Shown here in pieces: positions 7,616 to 15,543 of a DNA stretch of 19,706 nucleotides (position 1 is the first letter of the stretch; each line of letters begins with the position of its first letter). The position numbers and the translations under genes are program-made. The stretch spans positions 1-19,706 of the forward strand of contig CABQIM010000029.1 of the NCBI GenBank assembly GCA_902464375.1. Direction: 5' to 3'. A model generated the notes under the pieces. It made no database searches and was not told the DNA's origin. It saw only the letters and a list, made by a program, of their open reading frames with translations. The stretch is from an uncultured bacterium. GTDB taxonomy: Bacteria > Cyanobacteriota > Vampirovibrionia > Gastranaerophilales > Gastranaerophilaceae.

Positions 7616-7691
7616 ATTTACTAGTCCTGCACGGACAGCGTAAAATTTTTGTATAAAACATATAAATTAAGAAATAATTAATTTTATATTA

Positions 7692-7735
7692 AGCAACTAC
7701 TCCCATAATTTTTTTTATTATAAAATGTAGTTACT
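7692..7735. repeat. Inverted repeat upstream of nifU
   Basis: AGCAACTAC (7692-7700) and GTAGTTACT (7727-7735) form 9-base arms with one mismatch, separated by 26 AT-rich bases. It ends shortly before the probable nifU promoter region (GATAAT at 7742-7747). It could be an operator or a weak RNA hairpin; nothing more can be said. Confidence 0.3.
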
Positions 7736-7762
7736 GTATTAGATAATATAAGGATAAAAGAT

Positions 7763-8608
7763 ATGTGGGATTATTCAGATAAAGTTATAGATCATTACAG
7801 AAACCCGAGAAATGTCGGAAAAATTGATAATGCAGATGCTATTGGCGAAGCCGGTTCACTTGCTTGTGGCGATTCTTTAAAAATTTATTTAAAAATTAAA
7901 GACAATATCGTAACAGATGCTAAGTTTCAAACATTCGGTTGTGGTTCAGCAGTTGCAAGTTCAAGTATTTTAACCGAAATGATTATCGGAAAAACTGTTG
8001 ATGAAGTTAAGAAAATCACCAATAAAGATATTGCAGACCAATTAGGCGGACTTCCACCTGAAAAAATGCACTGCTCTGTTATGGGTTATGAAGCATTAGA
8101 AGACGCGCTTAAAAACTGGGGCGATTACACTGATTTAGACGATTTGAGAAACGAAGAAAACAAACCTAAAACTTCTGAAAAAATTGTTTGTACATGTTTT
8201 GGCGTAACAGAAAATGTTATTTGGGATGCAATCAAAATCAATGGCTTAAAAACTGTTGAAGAAATCACAAATTATACTAAAGCCGGTGGAGCTTGCGGAA
8301 AATGTAAAGCAGCAATTCAAGATATAATTGACACTTATTACAAAAAAGAAGAAAAGGAAGAAACAAGTTCACTTACACCTGCTCAAAAAATTCTAAAAAT
8401 CAACAATATTATTGAAAACCAGATTTCACCTGAATTGAGAAAAGATGGCGGGGATATCACTTTGGTTGACATTCAAGATAACAAAGTTTTGGTAAAACTT
8501 CGTGGAAAATGTTCTGGTTGTAAAAATTCACACTTAACACTTAAAGCGTTTGTTGAAAGTACTTTAAGAGATACTGTTGATAAGAATATTGAAGTTGTAG
8601 AGGTATAA
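7763..8608 (+). CDS. nifU: Fe-S cluster scaffold NifU (three-domain form)
   Basis: NifU is a scaffold on which Fe-S clusters are built with sulfur from NifS and then passed to apoproteins. All three domains of the classic long form are present. The IscU-like domain (1-125) has C35, D37, C60 and C104. The central BFD-like [2Fe-2S] domain (about 140-190) has CTC (143-145) and CGKC (178-181). The C-terminal NifU/Nfu domain (about 205-281) has CSGC (250-253). The 281-residue length is close to that of diazotroph NifU, although no nitrogenase gene is in the window; in many anaerobes this pair serves general Fe-S assembly. AAGGA lies 8 bases before the ATG. nifS follows after 2 bp in the same operon. 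A weak -10 (GATAAT) is at 7742-7747. Confidence 0.96.
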   Translation: MWDYSDKVIDHYRNPRNVGKIDNADAIGEAGSLACGDSLKIYLKIKDNIVTDAKFQTFGCGSAVASSSILTEMIIGKTVDEVKKITNKDIADQLGGLPPEKMHCSVMGYEALEDALKNWGDYTDLDDLRNEENKPKTSEKIVCTCFGVTENVIWDAIKINGLKTVEEITNYTKAGGACGKCKAAIQDIIDTYYKKEEKEETSSLTPAQKILKINNIIENQISPELRKDGGDITLVDIQDNKVLVKLRGKCSGCKNSHLTLKAFVESTLRDTVDKNIEVVEV

Positions 8609-8610
8609 AA

Positions 8611-9804
8611 ATGAGTTTAATATATTTAGATAATAACGCAACCACAAAGGTTGACCCACAGGTATTGGAAGCAATGCTACCATATTTTAAAGAAGAATAC
8701 GCAAACCCATCAAGCGTTTATGAATTTGCAAAACGGTCTAACCATGCAGTTAGAGAGGCTAGAGGCGTAATCAAAGATTTTTATAACGCTAGAGATGAAA
8801 AAGAAATTATTTTCACATCTTGCGGTTCTGAAAGTGCAAACACGGCAATTCGTGGCGTTTTAAATATGAATAAAAATAAACGTCATATCATTACAACAAA
8901 AGTTGAACACCCTTGCGTGTTGAACCTTTATAGAGCATTAGAAAAAGAAGGTTACAGAGTTGATTATATTGGCGTAAATTCTAATGGAGAGCTTGATTTA
9001 GAACAATTAAAAGAAGCTATTGATGAAGATACTGCTCTTGTGTCTGTAATGTATGCTAATAATGAAACCGGTGTTGTTTTCCCAATCAAAAAGATTTCCG
9101 AAATTATTAAATCAAAAAATCCTGAAACCAAATTCTATGTTGATGCCGTTCAGGTTACAGGGAAACTAGCTATTGATGTTCAAGATTTGGGCGTTGATTT
9201 AATGGGAATTTCGGGACACAAATTCCACGCACCAAAGGGAATTGGCGCATTATATGTTAATTCAAAAACTTTAATTACACCATTGATAATTGGTGGTCAC
9301 CAAGAACGTGGAAAACGTGCCGGAACAGAAAATGTTCCATATATTGTAGGAATGGCAAAGGCGGCAGAACTTGCTATGGATAGTCTGAGATATGAAACTA
9401 CCGAAATAAAAAGACTTCGTGACAAATTGGAACAAAATATTGTTAAAAACGTATTCAATGCAAGATTGAATGCAGGAATTATCAACAGAGTTCCAAACAC
9501 TACAAATATTGGCTTTGAATACATTGAGGGCGAATTAATCCTTCTTCACTTAAGTGATTTAGGTATTTGCGCAAGCTCAGGTAGTGCCTGCACATCTGGT
9601 TCACTAGAACCATCTCATGTATTGAGAGCGATGAATGTTCCATTTACCGCTGTTCACGGCAGTATCAGATTTTCTTTAAGCAGATTTACTACAGAAAAAG
9701 AAATTGATTATGTATGCGAAAAAATGCCTGAAATAATCGAAAAATTAGTAAGAATTTCTCCATTCCAAGACGAATTAGAAGCTTTGAGAAAATTGAAACA
9801 GTAA
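8611..9804 (+). CDS. nifS: Cysteine desulfurase NifS/IscS
   Basis: A PLP enzyme that converts L-cysteine to L-alanine and hands the sulfur, as a persulfide, to the NifU scaffold. Visible are the opening YLDNNATT (5-12), H100 in KVEHP that stacks on the cofactor, D178 and Q181 in VDAVQ, the PLP lysine K204 in SGHKF, and the catalytic cysteine C327 in the SSGSACTSG loop (322-330). The long catalytic loop and the ISGHKFHAPKGIG block mark it as a group I (NifS/IscS) desulfurase rather than SufS. The 397-residue length is normal. AGAGG, inside the nifU 3' end, lies 7 bases before the ATG, and the 2-bp gap to nifU implies joint transcription. Confidence 0.96.
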   Translation: MSLIYLDNNATTKVDPQVLEAMLPYFKEEYANPSSVYEFAKRSNHAVREARGVIKDFYNARDEKEIIFTSCGSESANTAIRGVLNMNKNKRHIITTKVEHPCVLNLYRALEKEGYRVDYIGVNSNGELDLEQLKEAIDEDTALVSVMYANNETGVVFPIKKISEIIKSKNPETKFYVDAVQVTGKLAIDVQDLGVDLMGISGHKFHAPKGIGALYVNSKTLITPLIIGGHQERGKRAGTENVPYIVGMAKAAELAMDSLRYETTEIKRLRDKLEQNIVKNVFNARLNAGIINRVPNTTNIGFEYIEGELILLHLSDLGICASSGSACTSGSLEPSHVLRAMNVPFTAVHGSIRFSLSRFTTEKEIDYVCEKMPEIIEKLVRISPFQDELEALRKLKQ

Positions 9805-9845
9805 AAGTTGGGCAATAGGGCGTTAAAACGATAAGATTTTACAGT

Positions 9846-9904
9846 TATTCTGAGCAAAGCGTTTTATCAACCCTGCGATGTTTCGGCTTCGCCTCAACAT
9901 GACC
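9846..9904. repeat. Degenerate palindromic dispersed-repeat-like element
   Basis: The segment is clearly richer in G+C than its surroundings. It contains ATTCTGAGCAAAGCG at the left and an imperfect hairpin, ATGTTTCGGC (9878-9887) pairing with GCCTCAACAT (9891-9900), at the right. Phrases of the kind 'attctgagc..aagcg' and 'atgtttcggcttcgcctcaacatgac' resemble short dispersed palindromic repeats seen between genes in many bacteria. That resemblance is from memory; copy number in this genome is unknown. Confidence 0.45.
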
Positions 9905-9925
9905 CGATAGAAAAACTTATTAAGA

Positions 9926-9966
9926 TAAAAGCATTGGTAAGATGTAATATCCCACCAATGCTTTTA
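9926..9966. terminator. Long hairpin, probable nifUS terminator
   Basis: TAAAAGCATTGGT (9926-9938) and ACCAATGCTTTTA (9954-9966) are perfect 13-bp inverted repeats around a 15-base loop. The downstream U-run is short (CTTTTAATTA), so termination may be moderate. It lies about 120 bases after the nifS stop and would work on either strand. Confidence 0.6.
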
Positions 9967-10051
9967 ATTAAGTAGGTTGGGCTTGCTAACTCAACAACAA
10001 AACTAGCAATTACCCCTTACGGAATAGCACCACTTATCTCTACTAAGGAAT

Positions 10052-10078
10052 GAGTATAATAGAATGAGATTTATACTC
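10052..10078. promoter_or_regulatory. Dyad overlapping a perfect TATAAT
   Basis: GAGTATAA (10052-10059) and TTATACTC (10071-10078) form an 8-bp inverted repeat that includes the exact -10-like TATAAT at 10055-10060, about 124 bases before the repeat-protein start. No good -35 is seen. It may be the promoter with an operator, or an RNA hairpin in the leader. Confidence 0.35.
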
Positions 10079-10172
10079 CCAAAGTCCTACGATTTTTTAG
10101 CTATTTATCAGTATTTTTAAATTCTTTTTCTGTGTAATAGTTTTTTATATCATTCACGCTTATCCTATCGGT

Positions 10173-10178
10173 AAGGAG
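10173..10178 (+). promoter_or_regulatory. Ribosome binding site that fixes the repeat-protein start
   Basis: AAGGAG lies 5 bases before the ATG at 10184 and overlaps the upstream in-frame GTG at 10178. The ATG is therefore the start, not the GTG. Confidence 0.85.
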
Positions 10179-10183
10179 TGATT

Positions 10184-11113
10184 ATGAAAAAATTTATCGT
10201 TATTTTAGGTTTATTAATATCTATTACACCGTGCTATTCCGCAAGCCAATACTCATCTATTCTTGATAATATTGAGAAATCCTTGTATGGTTTTACGTAC
10301 ACAACATCTGACGATATGACAAGGCTTTCAAGAATTGAAGAAAGTGTTTATGGTCAAACCAAAACGAATAAATCTGTTGCAGATAGAGTAAATGGTCTAA
10401 AAAAAGATATGTCCGCCGACTTGATCGGACATGAAATAACCCCCAAAGAAGATACCTTTATGGAAGAGCAAGACTCATTCAAAGAAGAAAGACTTGCGCA
10501 AAACAATATACCTCCGGCAGGCGCAAACGTAGATTATCCATCTATAAACGAACTTGAGAAACAAATATTTAACCAGGAATTCAAAACAAAAGATTTAAAC
10601 TCTCGACTTGCTAGTCTTGAGCAAAAATCCCTTGGCAAAACTTATGACAATGATCCGTTTTCTGCAAGAGTTGAAAGACTACAGGCAAAAATCAAACCAA
10701 AATCATTCATGAATAACAGCATCGCTCAATCTTCAAACGGTTTTTATGATGAAGATGTTGTTCAACTAGATAAAAATTATAAACTCGACGAATACCAACC
10801 ACCTGAGTTTGATTACGATACATACAATGCGAAAAATGCAAAACCTACAAACCTTGCAAACGTTGAAAAATCACTATTCAAACGCACTTTTGCAAACGAA
10901 ACAATGGACAACAGATTATCAAGACTTGAATCAACAATGTTTGGAACCACTTTTGCAACAGACACGCAAGAGGACAGATTAAGACGAATATCGAGTGCAT
11001 ACAAAGCAACCAAAAGTGCAGGCAAATACGATTCAAACAAATTTTCACAAAACATGGCAACAGCTATGCAGATTGGAACATTACTGTTAATGATTTTAGC
11101 TTGCGTGCTATAA
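10184..11113 (+). CDS. Exported protein with three tandem ~48-residue repeats
   Basis: Not a named family I recognise. Residues 1-20 form a signal peptide (KK, hydrophobic core, CYSA-S cleavage-like end). Three repeats follow at about 26-73, 121-169 and 224-271. Each is two half-units of about 24 residues with the pattern: hydrophobic, E-x-x-hydrophobic-aromatic-G, then R-L-x-x-[LI]-E. Examples are IEKSLYGFTY and VEKSLFKRTF for first halves, and RLSRIEESVYG and RLSRLESTMFG for the joins. Polar, charged linkers separate the repeats. The last 18 residues (about 292-309) are hydrophobic and could anchor the C-terminus in a membrane. A periplasmic or envelope location is inferred; function is unknown. 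The gene is alone on its strand and convergent with the AsmA-like gene, which also acts in the envelope. Confidence 0.85.
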   Translation: MKKFIVILGLLISITPCYSASQYSSILDNIEKSLYGFTYTTSDDMTRLSRIEESVYGQTKTNKSVADRVNGLKKDMSADLIGHEITPKEDTFMEEQDSFKEERLAQNNIPPAGANVDYPSINELEKQIFNQEFKTKDLNSRLASLEQKSLGKTYDNDPFSARVERLQAKIKPKSFMNNSIAQSSNGFYDEDVVQLDKNYKLDEYQPPEFDYDTYNAKNAKPTNLANVEKSLFKRTFANETMDNRLSRLESTMFGTTFATDTQEDRLRRISSAYKATKSAGKYDSNKFSQNMATAMQIGTLLLMILACVL

Positions 11114-11169
11114 AAAGTCATCCATAAGTAGTTACTTCTATCACTACTAAACGAGTATATACTTACTAA

Positions 11170-14100
11170 CTATTTTAACAAATTTTTCAAGTTTTTAATT
11201 CCTTGAACAGCATTTTTCATCTCTTGATTAGCTTCTTGGGCTTGAGTTTTCTGTTCAGCCATGTGTTGATTAAAAGCATCTTTCTTCTCTTGCACTGCAT
11301 CTTTCACCGCCTGTTTGGTCTCTTTTACTTGCTCTTTCATTGTTGTTTTTTTGATTGCGGACATGTCACAAGTAGAAAGCCATTTAAAAGACTTCACAGA
11401 ACTTCTGCTTTCAACTCCGCCATTAAATACAACCTTGAAATCCTTATAATTTTTATTCCCGTTAGACAAAGCCGGAATTGAGGCTGTATTTTCACCTTTT
11501 GGATTTGTTGTAAGTGCATTTATAATGTTACCAGTCGCAGTCCCAAATTTAGGGATATATGAAGTCAATTTAGACACTGACAAATCACCTAATGGTCCAA
11601 GAACAGCCACAACCTCTGCCGATAATCTACCTAAAATAACAACATTTGCAGTTGCATTTAGCAAGTTGTAACGTCCTTTTACATAATAAGACATCGAAGG
11701 ACCTGATGTTTTGACAGGATTTAATTGCGCCCAGCCGTTATTAAATCTCATATTACCCGAAATCGTTCTAAATTGCGCTGTATTCTTTATAGTCGGCAAT
11801 GATTTTACGGAATTTACAACAGCTTTAACTATACTGTTTTGCTGTAAATTTTGAGCGAACAAAAAGTTTTCAAAACGTCCGATATTGCCAAATGAACCAT
11901 CTGAAATATCAAATGAAGCCTTACCTTTTAAATTTTTCATCATTGCAGTTTGTGTTGCCCCATGTAAAGTCACATTTGCATTAAAATTCAATTTACCTGA
12001 CAGAGCATTTTTCAGCCCAGCTGAGCCAGCAATAGCCTTTTCTGCATCCATACCAACACCTTTAAATGCTACCCCAATATGACCATTTGAAATATTATAA
12101 GAAATATTTCCATTTATCTTTCCGTCAAACGCTTCCCCTGAAAGGTTTTTCAAATAAAATACATTGTTTGTCAAATTAAAATCTGAGGCAAGATTTTCTG
12201 CAACAATACCACCTGTCACAAACTTTTTAAGAGTTCCATTTCCTTTTACAATTGGTCCATTCAAACTAACTTGCATATCTGTCATTGTTAATGGGACTTC
12301 CGGAATTTTAACTGAAGGGATTGAAACGGAACCTTTCAAAATCGGATTTGCAGCGACTCCTGATACATCAATATTCCCGCCTGCAACGACTTTGGACTTA
12401 CCAAATCCAGGAATTATAAATGCAATATTACTTGGAGTTGTGACATTTAGGTTAAGTTTTTGAGATTTGGTTAAATCATTTACGCTGCCTTTTAAAGTTG
12501 TAATGTTCGCGCCGTTGGCATAAATTCCAGTATCAGAGAATTTCAGACTATCACCATTGATTTTTACATTTCCTTTAATGGCTGTTGTTTTACCTCGCAA
12601 TTGATCAACTGACACAACAGAAACATAATTGGTCGGATTCGCTGTCAAATTGAATGCGACATCTTGAGTTTTGTCATTTCCAACAACATTAACTGATAGT
12701 GGCAATTTACCTTTTGCACTTACCATAGAGCGCATATCCGTAGGAATCATTGAACGAATATCTGATGCAAGCAGGTTGCCTTTTGCATTGATATTGAATT
12801 TAAGGTTCTTAGTTGTATAATCAGCAACCTTGCCAGTAATATCAATTCTAGAATTGTCCAGCAAGATATAAGCATTATTTATATTTATATCTTTTTCACC
12901 AAAAGTAATTTTGGCAGTAGGTGCAGAAATAACAGCCATTGGATTAATAACTTTGGCACTAGAAACACTGATTAATCCGTTAGTTTTTTTGCCATCGGTA
13001 GTCAAATCAATATTAGTATTAACTACTTTTACAGTAGTATTTGATGGAATATTTTTCAAATTAACATTATCTATACTCAAATGAACTTTAGGAACGATCT
13101 TATCAAGCCTTCCTTTAATAGAAGTGGACATTGACAAAGTTCCGCTATTAATTTTATTTTCTTTTAACAACGCCATCTGCCCGACTGCAAGCAATAATCC
13201 TTTCAATTGTAATTTGTCAGCTATAATTAACAAATCTGCTGTGGCGTCTTGCTTAATTGAACCGGATATTTTAAGAGGCTGACCTAAAATAGACAAACCT
13301 GCTTTTTTAATATTTACCACATTATTTGCGAAATCTATATCCGCACTTATATTGTTAACTACAACATTATAAAGTTTGTAAGCAATTGATGCTGACGGTA
13401 TTTTTAAATATCCAGAAGATTCAATATTTTTCAAATTAGACTTGATAGTAAAATCAGCATCAAGCCCTCCTGTTGCAGTTAGAGTATCAAAATCATTATA
13501 ATCAAAAGATTTGGCAACACTATCTAATAAGTCAAATATACTTTGGAATTTAGCATTCGATTTGCAATTCAAATCTATTTTAGGGTGTTTTCCTGTTTTA
13601 ATAACCCCAATTAATTCTGTCAATTCATTTTCAGCCGTATACAATTTTGTATACAAGTTTATACCATTGCCCTTTAGTTTTATATCAGCAGAACTTGCAG
13701 GCAAAATTTTTCCATCTACTACAACGCTTAAATTTGACACATCAATATAGCCAGTCATATCAATATCATCAAGTGTTCCAGATGTTTTCACATCAGCTTT
13801 CACATCAGCTGTTAATCGATTTTTGTAAATAGCTTTAAATATATCAATTAAATTAATATTAAAATCTTGAGGATTTTTTTTCTCTTCCTCATTTGAGGCA
13901 AACACTATATCATTCAAATCCAGTTGAGGCATAATTTTATTTAATAATTTTATATCATAATTAAATTGAACTTTATCTTGCATCATCGCTTTACCGTTCA
14001 CTGCAATTTTAATTTTCTTATCTAGAATAAAATCACTGACAGAAACATTATCCCCGAATATTGAATAAGTTTTGTCAGTCGGCATATCAATAAAAGCGAC

Positions 14101-14607
14101 ATTATAGTTATTTAGAATAATATTTGGCAAATGATTAGACAATTTGAACCCTAATGGCAAACCTGCTGGTGTAGTTGATAGTTCTTCATTTTTTTGATTC
14201 TCTTGAGGGATGTAATCTTCTAGCAAAAATCTACCATCTTTTTTAACTTTCAAATTGATATTAAGATTATCTGCACCAACCATATCAATTTCAACTCGTT
14301 TTGCAATCAATGGAATCAATGACATTTTTGCTTGCACGTTATCAACTGTCACAAACTTTTCACCAGTTGGAAGAGCTACTTCTGCATGTCCAACTTCTGC
14401 ACCAACTGTTAATTTTGGAGTTGTTAAAACCTTCATATTTTCCAGTTTCAACTTAAACCCGCATGACTTTTCAACAAGAGCAGAAATCTCGTCATTATAT
14501 GAATTTATAACTCCTGTTAAGAAAAACGGAACTATTAAAAACAATACATAAACAGCAATTATAAAAGATACTACAGTAATACCTATATATTTCCAAAATT
14601 TTCTCAT
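11170..14607 (-). CDS. AsmA/TamB-like giant envelope protein with coiled-coil tail
   Basis: AsmA-like proteins are anchored in the inner membrane and span the periplasm; relatives such as TamB, YhdP and YdbH are thought to move phospholipids to the outer membrane. Here a single N-terminal membrane helix (about 8-31) is followed by an AsmA-type start (about 32-130) and roughly 900 residues of repetitive beta-rich sequence with patterns such as G-x-[IL]-x-[IV] and frequent N, D, T and K. An AsmA C-terminal-like region (about 880-1060) has GKASFDISDGSFGN and the NGWAQLNPVKTSG stretch. The last ~64 residues are a Lys/Gln/Glu-rich helical tail, which is unusual. The start was placed at 14607, not 14613, because AGAGGG is only 2 bases from the first ATG but 8 from the second. 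This gene implies an outer membrane. It may also be read from the upstream miaA transcript. Confidence 0.85.
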   Translation of the reverse strand: MRKFWKYIGITVVSFIIAVYVLFLIVPFFLTGVINSYNDEISALVEKSCGFKLKLENMKVLTTPKLTVGAEVGHAEVALPTGEKFVTVDNVQAKMSLIPLIAKRVEIDMVGADNLNINLKVKKDGRFLLEDYIPQENQKNEELSTTPAGLPLGFKLSNHLPNIILNNYNVAFIDMPTDKTYSIFGDNVSVSDFILDKKIKIAVNGKAMMQDKVQFNYDIKLLNKIMPQLDLNDIVFASNEEEKKNPQDFNINLIDIFKAIYKNRLTADVKADVKTSGTLDDIDMTGYIDVSNLSVVVDGKILPASSADIKLKGNGINLYTKLYTAENELTELIGVIKTGKHPKIDLNCKSNAKFQSIFDLLDSVAKSFDYNDFDTLTATGGLDADFTIKSNLKNIESSGYLKIPSASIAYKLYNVVVNNISADIDFANNVVNIKKAGLSILGQPLKISGSIKQDATADLLIIADKLQLKGLLLAVGQMALLKENKINSGTLSMSTSIKGRLDKIVPKVHLSIDNVNLKNIPSNTTVKVVNTNIDLTTDGKKTNGLISVSSAKVINPMAVISAPTAKITFGEKDININNAYILLDNSRIDITGKVADYTTKNLKFNINAKGNLLASDIRSMIPTDMRSMVSAKGKLPLSVNVVGNDKTQDVAFNLTANPTNYVSVVSVDQLRGKTTAIKGNVKINGDSLKFSDTGIYANGANITTLKGSVNDLTKSQKLNLNVTTPSNIAFIIPGFGKSKVVAGGNIDVSGVAANPILKGSVSIPSVKIPEVPLTMTDMQVSLNGPIVKGNGTLKKFVTGGIVAENLASDFNLTNNVFYLKNLSGEAFDGKINGNISYNISNGHIGVAFKGVGMDAEKAIAGSAGLKNALSGKLNFNANVTLHGATQTAMMKNLKGKASFDISDGSFGNIGRFENFLFAQNLQQNSIVKAVVNSVKSLPTIKNTAQFRTISGNMRFNNGWAQLNPVKTSGPSMSYYVKGRYNLLNATANVVILGRLSAEVVAVLGPLGDLSVSKLTSYIPKFGTATGNIINALTTNPKGENTASIPALSNGNKNYKDFKVVFNGGVESRSSVKSFKWLSTCDMSAIKKTTMKEQVKETKQAVKDAVQEKKDAFNQHMAEQKTQAQEANQEMKNAVQGIKNLKNLLK

Positions 14608-14630
14608 AATCATATCCCTCTTTGGTTACA

Positions 14631-14639
14631 ATTCTAACA
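14631..14639 (-). promoter_or_regulatory. Candidate extended -10 promoter of the AsmA-like gene
   Basis: On the minus strand TGTTAGAAT combines a TGn extension with TAGAAT (5 of 6). It lies 23 bases before the chosen start, with AGAGGG (14616-14621) between. A weak TTGTAA -35 is 15 bp further upstream. Confidence 0.45.
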
Positions 14640-14679
14640 TAATTAAAGATATTACAAAACTTTTTAACAAATTTTATAC

Positions 14680-15543
14680 TTATTTCTTTTTGCGTTCAGG
14701 ATAGCAATTCCACTTAATCGCTTCATTTTTCCGAAACCAAGTAAGCTGACGTTTTGCATAATTTCTTGTATTTTGTTTTAATTTATCTTTTGCTTCTTCC
14801 AAAGACAATTCCCCATCAAGATAAGAGATAATTTCTCTATATCCGATTGTATCAGTTATATTAGGAATTCGTCCATGCTTTGCTAACAAACGTTTTGTTT
14901 CCTCTACAAGTCCTTGTTCGACCATTATATCAACACGTTTATTAATCCTTTCATACAGTTCTTCTCTTGGGAAATTGAGTCCTATCCACTCAACATCAAA
15001 CTCGCTATTTTTTGTTCCTCGAGCGAGATGAAGAGGTTTACCAGTGAGTTTAACGACCTCAATATATCTAATAAGCTTTTTCTTGTCATTTCGTTCAACC
15101 AAATTTGCGGCTTTTTCATCCAACTTCATTAGTATATCAAGAAGGTCATCGCAATCCATTGCAGAAAGCTTTTCCCTTAGCTCATAATCTGGGCGAATAT
15201 CTGGTAAAGCATAATTTTCTAACAACACTCTGAAATATAATCCTGTTCCACCTGTAACAATTGGAGTTTTCCCTTTAGCTAGAATATTTTCAATACAAAC
15301 TTTTGCATTTTGAACATACAAACCAGCCGAATAATTGTATTCTGGGTCAACAATATCAATCATATAGTGTGGAATACCCTGCATCTCCTCAACGGTTGGT
15401 TTAGCGGTTCCAATATCCATTCCCTTATACACAAGTCTGGAATCCGCCGAAACAACTACACCGTCAATATTTTTTGCAAGCTCAACGGCATAAGCACTTT
15501 TTCCGCTTGCAGTTGCACCAACTATTGCAATAACTTTATTCAT
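14680..15543 (-). CDS. miaA: tRNA dimethylallyltransferase MiaA
   Basis: MiaA transfers a dimethylallyl group to N6 of A37 in tRNAs that read UNN codons, which stabilises codon pairing. The sequence has the P-loop GATASGKS (9-16), the catalytic DSR (34-36), GMDIGTAKP (41-49), GGTGLYF (98-104) and the C-terminal RNYAKRQLTWFRK block. The length of 287 residues is a little short of the usual ~300 but complete. I chose the ATG at 15543: it overlaps the stop of the upstream membrane-protein gene (ATGAATAA), an arrangement typical of coupled translation, and gives the standard MNKVIAIVGATASGKS opening. The alternative ATG at 15555 adds four residues. It is the last tightly linked gene of the right-hand operon. 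Confidence 0.96.
   Translation of the reverse strand: MNKVIAIVGATASGKSAYAVELAKNIDGVVVSADSRLVYKGMDIGTAKPTVEEMQGIPHYMIDIVDPEYNYSAGLYVQNAKVCIENILAKGKTPIVTGGTGLYFRVLLENYALPDIRPDYELREKLSAMDCDDLLDILMKLDEKAANLVERNDKKKLIRYIEVVKLTGKPLHLARGTKNSEFDVEWIGLNFPREELYERINKRVDIMVEQGLVEETKRLLAKHGRIPNITDTIGYREIISYLDGELSLEEAKDKLKQNTRNYAKRQLTWFRKNEAIKWNCYPERKKK

Larger units (their letters stand above)
9805..10183. other. Gene-free region of about 380 bp between nifS and the repeat protein
   Basis: The only long non-coding stretch in the window. From left to right it holds a GC-rich palindromic element (about 9846-9904), a long hairpin (9926-9966) that probably ends nifUS, a GTTGGG/CTCAAC stem (about 9975-9995), and several short dyads up to 10078, one overlapping an exact TATAAT (10055-10060). 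The last 100 bases are AT-rich and lead to the ribosome binding site at 10173. No tRNA or known riboswitch could be recognised. Confidence 0.7.

Noticed and set aside
7621..7640. Hairpin GTCC/GGAC after the LD-carboxypeptidase gene
   Set aside because: Only 4 bp of stem and no proper U-run directly after it; too weak to call a terminator.
10184..10240. Lipoprotein signal in the repeat protein
   Set aside because: The cysteine at residue 17 is preceded by proline (ITPC), which does not fit a lipobox; a normal signal peptide is more likely.
11127..11148. AGTAGT/ACTACT dyad between two convergent genes
   Set aside because: Six base pairs with no U-run on either side; not a convincing terminator.
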